Assembly: GCA_934373455.1 (NCBI GenBank)
Contig: CAKRON010000033.1
Location: 1-22,499 of the forward strand
Direction: 5' to 3'
Source of the DNA: an uncultured Marvinbryantia sp.
GTDB lineage: Bacteria; Bacillota; Clostridia; Lachnospirales; Lachnospiraceae
Length of the DNA stretch: 22,499 bases
The notes below the pieces were generated by a model. The model made no database searches, was not told the DNA's origin, and saw only the letters and a program-made list of their open reading frames with translations. A program made the position numbers and the translations under genes. Positions 7,951-15,325 of the stretch are shown here, piece after piece. The first letter of the stretch is position 1; each line of letters starts with the position of its first letter.

Positions 7951-8427
7951 ATGATCGTAACCATTACATTAAATGGGAAAAAGATAACAGAAGATGTCAG
8001 TGCAGACATGACCTTATATACCTTTGTCAGAGAACATGGGTGTTATAGTGTGAAATGCGGATGTGAGACAACGAACTGTGGATTGTGCACAGTATTTTTA
8101 AATGATAAACCAGTCCTTTCCTGTGCAGTTCTGGCGGCAAGAGCAGATGGAAAGAGAGTAGAAACCCTGGAAGGACTTCAGGAAGAAGCAGAAGAATTTG
8201 GCAGATTTATTGCAGATCAGGGTGCAGAACAGTGCGGTTTCTGCAATCCTGGAATGATTATGAATGCTATTGCCCTTTTCCGGGAGACTTCAGATCCAAC
8301 GGATGAAGAGATCAAACGTTACCTCGCAGGTAATTTATGCCGCTGTTCCGGATACGAAGGACAGCTTCGTGGGATTCATGAATTTATGAAATATAAAAAA
8401 GAAGGAGGGGCAACATGGGCGAAGTAG
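7951..8427 (+). CDS. xdhC: Molybdenum hydroxylase 2Fe-2S subunit
   Basis: This 158-residue small subunit carries both iron-sulfur clusters of the hydroxylase. The N-terminal plant-ferredoxin domain has cysteines C38, C43, C46 and C58 (GCETTNCGLC...C). The C-terminal helical domain has C95, C98, C130 and C132 (QCGFCNPG and CRCSGYEG). All eight ligands are present. The ATG at 7951 is one base after the xdhB stop and has AAAGGAG at 7934-7940. Its end overlaps the start of the molybdopterin subunit by 13 bases, which implies coupled translation. Symbols for this subunit vary (E. coli uses xdhC), and xdhC is also the name of an unrelated maturation factor. Confidence 0.94.
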   Translation: MIVTITLNGKKITEDVSADMTLYTFVREHGCYSVKCGCETTNCGLCTVFLNDKPVLSCAVLAARADGKRVETLEGLQEEAEEFGRFIADQGAEQCGFCNPGMIMNAIALFRETSDPTDEEIKRYLAGNLCRCSGYEGQLRGIHEFMKYKKEGGATWAK

Positions 8428-10697
8428 GACGTGCAATACGAAAAAAAGACGCTATGGCACTGGTGACAGGAAAGCCTGTTTATACTGATGACCTGGCAGC
8501 CAGGGAATGTCTGATTGTTAAAGTGCTCAGAAGTCCCCATGCCAACGCGATTATAGAGGAGATTAACTGTACCAACGCATTAAAAGTACCGGGAATAGAG
8601 GCAATCTATACCTGGAAAGATGTGCCGAAGAATCGTTTTGCTCAGGCAGGACAGACATTTCCGGAATGGAGTCCTTATGACAGATTGATTCTGGATCAGC
8701 ACGTTCGTTTTGTAGGCGATGCTGTAGCGATTGTTGCAGGTGAAGATGAAAAAAGTGTAGATCTTGCTATGAAGCGGATCAAGGTAACATATCAGGTTCT
8801 TCCGGCAGTACTGGACTACCATACGGCATTGGACAACCAGATATTGGTTCACCCGGAAGACAGCTGGAAATCTATGTTTCCGGTAGGTGCCGACAATCAC
8901 AGAAATCTGTGCGCCCATATGGAAGACGAAAAGGGTGAAGTAGAAAAAGTTTTTGCTGACTGTGACCGGACTTTGGAGCGCACGTTTCATGTACCGGCGG
9001 TAAATCAGGCAATGATGGAGACATTCCGTACTACCTGTTATATAGATACCTATGGAAGGCTGGTAGTATTAAGTTCAACACAGATTGTGTTCCATTTAAG
9101 AAGAATTGTTGCAACGGCTCTTGGTATTCCAAAATCAAGGGTGCGCGCTTTAAAGCCTCGTATCGGAGGCGGGTTCGGAGCAAAGCAGACGGTAGTGGCA
9201 GAAATATATCCGGCGTTTGTGACCTGGATGACCAAGAAACCGTCTAAGCTCATTTATACCAGAGAAGAATGTCAGATAGCAGGTTCTCCGCGTCATGAAA
9301 TGGAAATCAAGGTAAAAGTAGGAGCTGATAATGACGGAACCATTCGTGTCATTGAGGTATATAACTTATCCAATACCGGTGCATATGGAGATCATGGACC
9401 AACCACTGCAGGTCTGACCGGACATAAATCCATTCCATTGTACACAGCGAATCTGGAAGCTTATCGTCATACCTTTGACGTAGTGTATACAAATGTCTGT
9501 GCTGCCGGCGCATATCGTGGATATGGTGCAACTCAGGGGGTATTTGCCCTGGAATCCGTAGTAAACGAACTGGCTGGTCAGATCGGAATGGATCCTGTAG
9601 AAATCCGCATGAAAAATATAGTCCGTCAGGGAATGACAATGATGGCGTATGACAATGAAATTGCGGCCGGATGCAGATTGGATGACTGTCTGATGCGTGC
9701 ATCTGAAATGATTGGCTGGAAAGAGAAATTCCCATGCAGAGATATGGGAAACGGAAAGATTCGCTCTGTGGGAATTGCCATAGCTATGCAGGGTTCCTGT
9801 ATTTCCCATGTAGACGTGGGATCTGCAACGATTATGTTAAATGAAGATGGAACATATAAGCTGTCTATTGCGGCAGCAGATATGGGAACCGGATGTGATA
9901 CGATTCTGGCTCAGATGGCGGCAGACTGTCTGAATGTGACAACAGATGAAATCTTTGTATCAGGTGCAGATACAGATTCATCCCCATATGATTCCGGCTC
10001 CTATGCATCCAGTACGACTTACATCACAGGACAGGCTGTTGTGAGAGCTTGCAGCGAATTGGAAAAGCGGATTCTCACAATGGCATCGCGCATGCTTTCC
10101 TGTGATCCGGAAGATATCGATTATGATGGGCATGTGGCAAAGAATGTGAAGAATGGTGCGTCAGTTACCATTGAAGATATTGGTTTTCAGGCACAATGCT
10201 CCAATGATTTTGCTCTTCAGGTTACAGAAAGTTATAGTTCTCCGGTGTCACCGCCTCCATATATGGCAGGTGCTGTGGAGATTGAGCTGGATAAAGAGAC
10301 AGGCCATGTGGAGATTCTGGATTATGCAGCAGTCGTTGACTGTGGAACAGTGGTGAATCCGAATCTTGCAAGAGTGCAGGTAGAAGGCGGTCTGGGACAG
10401 GGAATCGGTATGACCCTGTTTGAGAACATTCAATATTCACCAAGGGGACAGTTATACAATAACTCTCTGATGCAGTACAAGATTCCGACCAGACGGGATT
10501 ATGGCTCTTTAAGAGTAGAATTTCGTCCTAGCTTTGAACCAACCGGACCATTCGGAGTAAAATCCATCGGTGAAATTGTAATTAATACACCGGCACCGGC
10601 TTTGGCACAGGCAATTTATAATGCGACAGGTCATTGGTTCAGAGATCTTCCAATTACCGGAGAAAAAATTGCAATGGCAATGTCTGAGGACGTATAA
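8415..10697 (+). CDS. xdhA: Molybdenum hydroxylase molybdopterin-binding catalytic subunit
   Basis: This 760-residue large subunit hydroxylates (or reductively dehydroxylates) a purine-like heterocycle at the molybdenum cofactor. Cofactor motifs are GGGFGAK (251-257), GAYRGYG (365-371), GQGIG (661-665) and the C-terminal SIGE with E720, the position of the catalytic Glu (Glu1261 in bovine xanthine oxidase). The residue after GGGFGAK is Gln258, where the bovine enzyme has substrate-binding Glu802. By eye there is also no Arg at the bovine Arg880 position. From memory, Gln at the first site also occurs in E. coli XdhA, so xanthine is not excluded. GGAGG at 8403-8407 sets the ATG at 8415. Downstream yqeC and yqeB suggest a selenium-dependent member. 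Confidence 0.93.
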   Translation: MGEVGRAIRKKDAMALVTGKPVYTDDLAARECLIVKVLRSPHANAIIEEINCTNALKVPGIEAIYTWKDVPKNRFAQAGQTFPEWSPYDRLILDQHVRFVGDAVAIVAGEDEKSVDLAMKRIKVTYQVLPAVLDYHTALDNQILVHPEDSWKSMFPVGADNHRNLCAHMEDEKGEVEKVFADCDRTLERTFHVPAVNQAMMETFRTTCYIDTYGRLVVLSSTQIVFHLRRIVATALGIPKSRVRALKPRIGGGFGAKQTVVAEIYPAFVTWMTKKPSKLIYTREECQIAGSPRHEMEIKVKVGADNDGTIRVIEVYNLSNTGAYGDHGPTTAGLTGHKSIPLYTANLEAYRHTFDVVYTNVCAAGAYRGYGATQGVFALESVVNELAGQIGMDPVEIRMKNIVRQGMTMMAYDNEIAAGCRLDDCLMRASEMIGWKEKFPCRDMGNGKIRSVGIAIAMQGSCISHVDVGSATIMLNEDGTYKLSIAAADMGTGCDTILAQMAADCLNVTTDEIFVSGADTDSSPYDSGSYASSTTYITGQAVVRACSELEKRILTMASRMLSCDPEDIDYDGHVAKNVKNGASVTIEDIGFQAQCSNDFALQVTESYSSPVSPPPYMAGAVEIELDKETGHVEILDYAAVVDCGTVVNPNLARVQVEGGLGQGIGMTLFENIQYSPRGQLYNNSLMQYKIPTRRDYGSLRVEFRPSFEPTGPFGVKSIGEIVINTPAPALAQAIYNATGHWFRDLPITGEKIAMAMSEDV

Positions 10698-10698
10698 G

Positions 10699-11439
10699 AT
10701 GATTCAAAGTATGCGAAAGGACGGCTGGAAAGAATACGACAGTCTGTTTGATGCATTGGAATTAAAAGCGGATCACCGTGAGATCATTTCTTTGACCGGA
10801 GGTGGTGGCAAGACGACGGTGATTCGAAGACTGCAGAAGGAATGTATGGAACGCAGGATATTTCATGGCGTATCCACCACAACACATATGCAGTATGAAA
10901 AGAATGAAAGCTTTCTGGGGAGTCCATCACTGGAAAGCTTTCTTAAAATTTATAAAAAAACAGGTACGGTCTGGATGGGAGAACCGGTTTCAGAACTAAA
11001 AATGAAAGGTTTTCCAAATGTGTTTTATGAACAGATTGTGAAAACAGGGGCCTGGCTTTTGCTGGAAGCAGATGGAGCCAGGTATCTGCCTGTCAAAGTA
11101 CCGGCGGCGCATGAACCGGTTATATTGCCGGAAACTACAATGGTATGCAATGTATATGGATTAGATGCACCTGGAAGGACGATAGAAGAGATCTGTTTTC
11201 GCAGTCAGCTTGCAGCACAGATACTGGGGAAAAAAGAAACAGATTTATTGGAAGAAAGAGATCTGGTATTTCTGGCAGCCAGTATGCAAGGCGGAAAAAA
11301 ACAGGTAGAAGACAGAGAATATCATGTGATTTTGAATAAGGCAGATACACAGGAACGAATGGAAAGTGCCCGGAAAATAGGGCATGCTTTAAAAAAACTT
11401 GGGATTAAACATGTGCATATGACAGCAGATCTGCTGTGA
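10699..11439 (+). CDS. yqeC: Selenium-dependent hydroxylase accessory protein YqeC
   Basis: This 246-residue P-loop protein is found beside molybdenum hydroxylases whose cofactor carries labile selenium. Its exact step is not firmly established, but it is thought to act in cofactor maturation. Visible marks are the Walker A loop TGGGGKTT (33-40), STTTHM (59-64), and the family stretch LLEADGARYLPVKVPAAHEPVI (121-142). The frame is open from 10621 inside xdhA, but that N-terminus lies entirely in the upstream gene. The ATG at 10699, one base after the xdhA stop and with GAGG at 10686-10689, gives a normal-length protein. The gene is part of the permease-xdhBCA-yqeC-yqeB transcription unit. Confidence 0.88.
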   Translation: MIQSMRKDGWKEYDSLFDALELKADHREIISLTGGGGKTTVIRRLQKECMERRIFHGVSTTTHMQYEKNESFLGSPSLESFLKIYKKTGTVWMGEPVSELKMKGFPNVFYEQIVKTGAWLLLEADGARYLPVKVPAAHEPVILPETTMVCNVYGLDAPGRTIEEICFRSQLAAQILGKKETDLLEERDLVFLAASMQGGKKQVEDREYHVILNKADTQERMESARKIGHALKKLGIKHVHMTADLL

Positions 11440-11463
11440 TAACAGAATGAAACAGGAAGAAAA

Positions 11464-12828
11464 ATGGGACTTAATATATTAATCAGAGGAGCCGGGGACC
11501 TGGCGACAGGAGTAGCGGCAGAATTGAAAGAACATGGACATCAGATTGTGATGACAGAAATTGCTGTGCCACTTACAGTGCGCAGACAGGTTGCCTGTTC
11601 CAGAGCTGTTTACGAAGGAAAAGCAGTGATAGAGGGGCACACTGCGATACTGGTGAAAAATGAGAAAGAAGCCCAGGAGGTAATTTCACGAAATCAGATA
11701 GCAGTTTTGGTAGATCCGGATGGCAAGATTCGAAAAAAAATGCATTTTGATGTAATAGTCGATGCTATCATGGCAAAGAAAAATCTTGGAACGATAATGG
11801 ACGACGGCAGCTGCGTCATCGCACTGGGACCGGGATTTACAGCAGGGAAAGACTGCCATGCTGTGATAGAGACAAAAAGAGGAGAGACACTGGGAAAACC
11901 GATTTATCACGGAAGCGCCATTCCAAATACCGGGGTGCCGGGAATGATAGGAGGCTATGCAAAAGAACGGCTGATTAAGGCTTCCGCAGACAGCGTTATA
12001 AAACCAAAAGCGAAGATTGGTGATGTAGTAAAAAAAGGAGATCTTCTGGCAATCACAGGAGAAAAACCGGTATATGCCATGATCGATGGAATTATTCGTG
12101 GTATGCTGCAGGAAGGTGTGCATGTGACGAAGGGAATGAAGATCGGTGATGTGGATCCAAGAAGAGAACCGGCTCTTGTAAATCTGATTTCTGATAAAGC
12201 GCGTAAGATTGGAAAAGGAGTATTAGAAGCAATACACAAAATACTTTTCGAACAATATGCACTTGTATTTCTGGCGGCGGGGTTATCCAGTCGTTATGGA
12301 GAAAAAGAAGAAAATAAGCTGCTGGCAGAAAAAGACGGAAAACCTATGTTTCGCTATATACTGGATCAGACAGAGCGGTTTGATATGTGTCATCGAATCG
12401 TGGTCAGTGGACTTTCGGAAGTGTTAAATTATGCACAGATGCATGGTATGCATCCGGTGGCAAACACCATGCCGGAAGAGGGAATTTCTCTTTCCGTGAA
12501 AATGGGTTTAAGTAAATGCATGGAAAGTAACCGGAAGCTTCGGGGCGTTCTGTTTGCTGTATGTGATCAGCCTGGATTAAAAGGTGATACGATAGAACAA
12601 ATACTGGAGCTGGCATGGAAGAATCCGGGAAAAATTATTTGTGCAGGGAAAGATCAGGAGCCTGGGAATCCTGTACTTCTGGATCAGATATATTTTCAGG
12701 AACTATTGAATCTGGAAGGCGACCGGGGAGGAAAACAGGTAGTAAAACGACACATGGATAAAGTCCTTATCGCAGATACTTCTGCAAAAGAATTACAGGA
12801 TATCGACGAAAAAACACAGAACTGGTGA
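11464..12828 (+). CDS. yqeB: YqeB (EF2563-type) and MocA-like nucleotidyltransferase fusion
   Basis: The product is a 454-residue two-domain protein. Residues 1-258 match the YqeB/EF2563 selenium-dependent molybdenum hydroxylase system protein, with a Rossmann-like start RGAGDLATG (8-16), ALGPGFTAGKDCHAVIE (120-136), IPNTGVPG and a biotinyl-like segment (KPKAKIGDVVKKGDLL). Residues 265-454 are an NTP-transferase of the MobA/MocA (YgfJ) type: LAAGLSSRYG (270-279), K285, CDQP (367-370) and GDRGGK (419-424), expected to attach CMP to molybdopterin. In E. coli these are separate genes. No internal ribosome-binding site or stop separates the domains. AGGAAGA at 11454-11460 sets the ATG. No terminator follows before the next gene. 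Confidence 0.88.
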   Translation: MGLNILIRGAGDLATGVAAELKEHGHQIVMTEIAVPLTVRRQVACSRAVYEGKAVIEGHTAILVKNEKEAQEVISRNQIAVLVDPDGKIRKKMHFDVIVDAIMAKKNLGTIMDDGSCVIALGPGFTAGKDCHAVIETKRGETLGKPIYHGSAIPNTGVPGMIGGYAKERLIKASADSVIKPKAKIGDVVKKGDLLAITGEKPVYAMIDGIIRGMLQEGVHVTKGMKIGDVDPRREPALVNLISDKARKIGKGVLEAIHKILFEQYALVFLAAGLSSRYGEKEENKLLAEKDGKPMFRYILDQTERFDMCHRIVVSGLSEVLNYAQMHGMHPVANTMPEEGISLSVKMGLSKCMESNRKLRGVLFAVCDQPGLKGDTIEQILELAWKNPGKIICAGKDQEPGNPVLLDQIYFQELLNLEGDRGGKQVVKRHMDKVLIADTSAKELQDIDEKTQNW

Positions 12829-12847
12829 AAAGGAAAAGAAGCCGGTC

Positions 12848-12876
12848 TTGAATTTTATGTCTTAAAATAGTATGAT
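12848..12876 (+). promoter_or_regulatory. Sigma-A-type promoter of the carbamate-kinase-like gene
   Basis: TTGAAT (12848-12853) and TATGAT (12871-12876) are 17 bases apart, in the 91-base gap after the YqeB-MocA gene. The gene can therefore be transcribed apart from the hydroxylase operon, although no terminator separates them. Confidence 0.65.
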
Positions 12877-12919
12877 AAAGAGAAAGCTATGAAAATAAAA
12901 ACGATACGAGGTATTCACC

Positions 12920-13849
12920 ATGAAAAAGAAAGTTGTCATCGCACTGGGACACAGTGCACTGGGAACGACATTCCCGGAACAGCAGGCAGCCGTAAAGGCT
13001 TCTGCAAAGGTACTTGCTGATTTGGTAGAAGAAGGCTGTCAGCTGATTATTACACACAGTAATGCACCACAGGTTGGAATGATTCATACGGCCATGAATG
13101 AATTTGCACATTTTCACAGTGATTTTACAGGAGCCCCGATGTCTGTTTGCTCTGCTATGAGTCAGGGGTATATTGGATATGACTTACAGAATGCGCTTCG
13201 CAGCGAATTGGTAAAGAGAGGTATTTATAAGACTGTCAGCACAATTCTGACTCAGGTATTGGTAGATCCGTATGATGAAGCTTTCTATCATCCGGTAAAA
13301 GTCATTGGCCGTTATATGACGAAAGAGGAAGCAGAGAAAGAAGAAGCTAAGGGTAACTATGTGGTAGAAGAAAATGGCGGACGTTACCGCCGTATTGTAT
13401 CTGCACCACGTCCAAAGGATATCATTGAGATCGATGCGATCAATGCGCTGGTAGATGCAGGACAGCTGGTGATTGCCTGTGGTGGCGGTGGAATTCCGGT
13501 TATGGAACAGGGCAGTTCTTTAAAAGGCGCCAGTGCAATTATTGAAAAAGACTATGCGGCAGGTAAGCTGGCAGAGTTGACAGATGCCGACGTGCTGCTG
13601 TTCATCACAGCCGATAAACAGGTTGATATTGACATTGATACAGATCATCCAAGCCTTCTTGGATCCATTACAGTAGAAGAAGCACTGGAACATGTGAAGC
13701 AGAATCAGTTTGGAGAAGTGGCTATGCTTCCGAAGATTCAGGCTTCCATCGATTTCCTGACAAAGAAAGAGGGAAGAGAAGCAATTATCACAAACCTTGA
13801 ATATGCTGCAGCTGCAGTAGCAGGTAAAGGTGGTACTCGCATTTCATAA
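12920..13849 (+). CDS. arcC: Carbamate-kinase-family protein with altered substrate loops
   Basis: This 309-residue amino-acid-kinase-fold protein is close to carbamate kinase over its full length: AMSQGYIGYDLQNAL (79-93), TQVLVDPYDEAF (111-122), ACGGGGIPV (186-194), EKDYAAGKLAEL (209-220) and MLPKI (269-273). Carbamate kinase makes ATP from carbamoyl phosphate and ADP, and such genes sit in purine-degradation clusters with YqeB and YqeC. Two loops differ from the usual family: GHSA (10-13) instead of GGNA, and HSNAPQVG (46-53) instead of HGNGPQVG. Both line the carbamoyl-phosphate site in characterised enzymes, so the substrate may have shifted. GAGG at 12908-12911 sets the ATG. A strong terminator follows. 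Confidence 0.85.
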   Translation: MKKKVVIALGHSALGTTFPEQQAAVKASAKVLADLVEEGCQLIITHSNAPQVGMIHTAMNEFAHFHSDFTGAPMSVCSAMSQGYIGYDLQNALRSELVKRGIYKTVSTILTQVLVDPYDEAFYHPVKVIGRYMTKEEAEKEEAKGNYVVEENGGRYRRIVSAPRPKDIIEIDAINALVDAGQLVIACGGGGIPVMEQGSSLKGASAIIEKDYAAGKLAELTDADVLLFITADKQVDIDIDTDHPSLLGSITVEEALEHVKQNQFGEVAMLPKIQASIDFLTKKEGREAIITNLEYAAAAVAGKGGTRIS

Positions 13850-13865
13850 CAGATAAAATAATTCA

Positions 13866-13900
13866 AAAAAAGCCTCCGGTAAGATTGCCGGAGGCTTTTT
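13866..13900. terminator. Bidirectional rho-independent terminator
   Basis: GCCTCCGG (13872-13879) pairs with CCGGAGGC (13888-13895) around an 8-base loop, with an A run before and five T after. The A and T runs extend the stem and allow termination on both strands, serving the carbamate-kinase-like gene and the convergent cupin gene. Confidence 0.93.
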
Positions 13901-13911
13901 GGAACAGATTA

Positions 13912-14253
13912 TTATGCATTATAAATCAAGGCAATGAATACCAGATTTTCATCTGTTGGATTTTCAAGAGAATGGGATTGTCCCACTTCAATATAACATA
14001 CATCTCCAGGGCCTACTTCTGTACGGCTGCCGTCATTATCGACGAAAATTCCCTTTCCTTCCAGGATATAATAAGGTTCTGTATTCCCAACATGCTGATG
14101 CCAGCCAATGGTACTGTGAGGATGAAGAACGATTTTAGCAAACATCTTTCCATGACCATTTAATTCTTCAGCAGATACAATGTGATACTTTTCCAGACTG
14201 CCGGTTCCTCCTGCAGGATTTTCGGCATACTCAACTGTAGTTTTTCTTACCAT
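13912..14253 (-). CDS. Small single-domain cupin protein
   Basis: The product is a 113-residue, cytoplasmic, single cupin beta-barrel. Motif 1 is GWHQHVGNTEPYYILEGKG (50-68), giving metal ligands H52, H54 and E59. Motif 2, PGDVCYIEVGQSHSLEN (82-98), supplies H94, so the usual three-His one-Glu metal site is intact. Such proteins may be enzymes, isomerases or sugar/ligand sensors, and the substrate cannot be read from sequence. The frame is open 23 codons farther upstream, but AGGAGAG just before the ATG at 14253 decides the start. It has its own promoter (14284-14312) and shares a terminator with the carbamate-kinase-like gene, so it is not part of that operon. Confidence 0.88.
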   Translation of the reverse strand: MVRKTTVEYAENPAGGTGSLEKYHIVSAEELNGHGKMFAKIVLHPHSTIGWHQHVGNTEPYYILEGKGIFVDNDGSRTEVGPGDVCYIEVGQSHSLENPTDENLVFIALIYNA

Positions 14254-14283
14254 GATAACTCTCCTTTTTTTAAAATTGTAATT

Positions 14284-14312
14284 ATCATACAATGTTTCTG
14301 ATGAATTGACAA
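14284..14312 (-). promoter_or_regulatory. Sigma-A-type promoter of the cupin gene
   Basis: On the minus strand TTGTCA (14312-14307) and TATGAT (14289-14284) are spaced by exactly 17 bases, about 30 bases upstream of the cupin ATG. The same stretch read on the plus strand contains CATACAAT (14286-14293) and TTGACA (14306-14311). Confidence 0.7.
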
Positions 14313-14334
14313 TGGAAATCAAATGTTTTTTCGG

Positions 14335-14340
14335 TATAAT
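14335..14340 (+). promoter_or_regulatory. Candidate -10 box for the spoIIIA operon
   Basis: TATAAT lies 41 bases before the spoIIIAA start codon. The nearest TTGACA (14306-14311) is 23 bases away, too far for a standard promoter. The operon is sigma-E controlled in Bacillus. CATACAAT at 14286-14293 matches the sigma-E -10 box but has no convincing -35 partner. The true promoter is unresolved. Confidence 0.35.
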
Positions 14341-14380
14341 TTATGGACGTCCTCATATATTAAGATAAGAGGTGATGCAG

Positions 14381-15325
14381 ATGGGGAAGAGACAGTTATT
14401 TATACAGATGCTGCCGCAGCGGATGGGAGCAGTGCTCGGTAAATTAAACTTGAATTATGAAAAATTACAGGAGATACGTATGCGGGCAGACCGGCCTCTG
14501 GCGGTAAAATGGGATGGAAAAGAATATTTTGTGAAGGCAGGCGGTGAAGCAACGATTTATAAAGAAGATGGCTGCCTTGTCAGTAAGCAGGATATTGCCC
14601 AGACCATTGAGTACATATCCGGTTATTCTTTATATGCATATGAGGAGGAATTAAGGCAGGGATTTTTGACAATACAGGGCGGGCATCGGGTCGGAGTGGC
14701 AGGAAAAGTACTTCTGGAAAATGGAAAAATAAAAAATATCCGGCATATTGCTTTTTTAAATATTCGCCTTTGCCATGAAGTGTTTGGCTGTGCAGACGAA
14801 TTGCTGCCTTATATTATAGAGGATCATCATGTATATAGTACGCTTTTAATTTCACCTCCCGGAGCGGGAAAAACGACGGTACTGCGGGACATGATCCGTC
14901 AGGTGTCGGATGGAAGCAGAGACAGAACGGGGAGAAATGTAGGAGTAGTAGATGAACGCAGTGAACTGGCAGGAAGTTATTACGGAATTCCTCAGAATGA
15001 CCTGGGAAATCGTACGGATATTCTGGATGGGTGTCCGAAAGCAGAAGGAATGATGATGATGATTCGTTCTATGGCGCCGGAAATTCTGGCGGTGGATGAG
15101 ATAGGAACGAAAGACGACATGGATGCGTTAAGAAGTGCAGCATGTTGCGGATGTCAGATATTTGCAACCGTACATGGAAATTCAGTGGAAGATATCTGCA
15201 GCCATCCATATCTGGGACAAGCGTACAAAGAAAGGATTTTTGACCGTTACGTATTGTTGAACCGAGACTATGATACCGGACAGATCGGAGCAATTTATGA
15301 CAGAGAATTGGAAAAGATACGATGA
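14381..15325 (+). CDS. spoIIIAA: Stage III sporulation protein AA (ATPase)
   Basis: This 314-residue ATPase of the AAA/secretion-ATPase type is thought to drive or assemble the SpoIIIA-SpoIIQ feeding channel from the mother-cell cytoplasm. Evidence is Walker A SPPGAGKTT (158-166), VVDERSELAG (189-198), Walker B ILAVDEIG (235-242), and the upstream region EEELRQGFLTIQGGHRVGVAGKV that is conserved in the family. Bacillus SpoIIIAA is about 307 residues. The frame is also open from GTG 14372 and ATG 14375, but AGAGGTGAT (14368-14376) is an extended Shine-Dalgarno sequence that fits the ATG at 14381. Its stop overlaps the next start as ATGA. Confidence 0.96.
   Translation: MGKRQLFIQMLPQRMGAVLGKLNLNYEKLQEIRMRADRPLAVKWDGKEYFVKAGGEATIYKEDGCLVSKQDIAQTIEYISGYSLYAYEEELRQGFLTIQGGHRVGVAGKVLLENGKIKNIRHIAFLNIRLCHEVFGCADELLPYIIEDHHVYSTLLISPPGAGKTTVLRDMIRQVSDGSRDRTGRNVGVVDERSELAGSYYGIPQNDLGNRTDILDGCPKAEGMMMMIRSMAPEILAVDEIGTKDDMDALRSAACCGCQIFATVHGNSVEDICSHPYLGQAYKERIFDRYVLLNRDYDTGQIGAIYDRELEKIR

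Noticed and set aside
10621..10698. N-terminal extension of YqeC to an ATG inside xdhA
   Set aside because: The added residues come from another frame of xdhA. The ATG at 10699 has a GAGG at suitable spacing and gives a normal-length protein.
12230..12270. Hidden gene boundary between the YqeB and MocA domains
   Set aside because: There is no stop codon, no Shine-Dalgarno sequence and no well-placed start at the junction; the frame is continuous.
8415..12828. Selenocysteine codons in the hydroxylase or its accessory genes
   Set aside because: No in-frame TGA interrupts these genes. The known selenium-dependent molybdenum hydroxylases use labile selenium at the cofactor, not selenocysteine.
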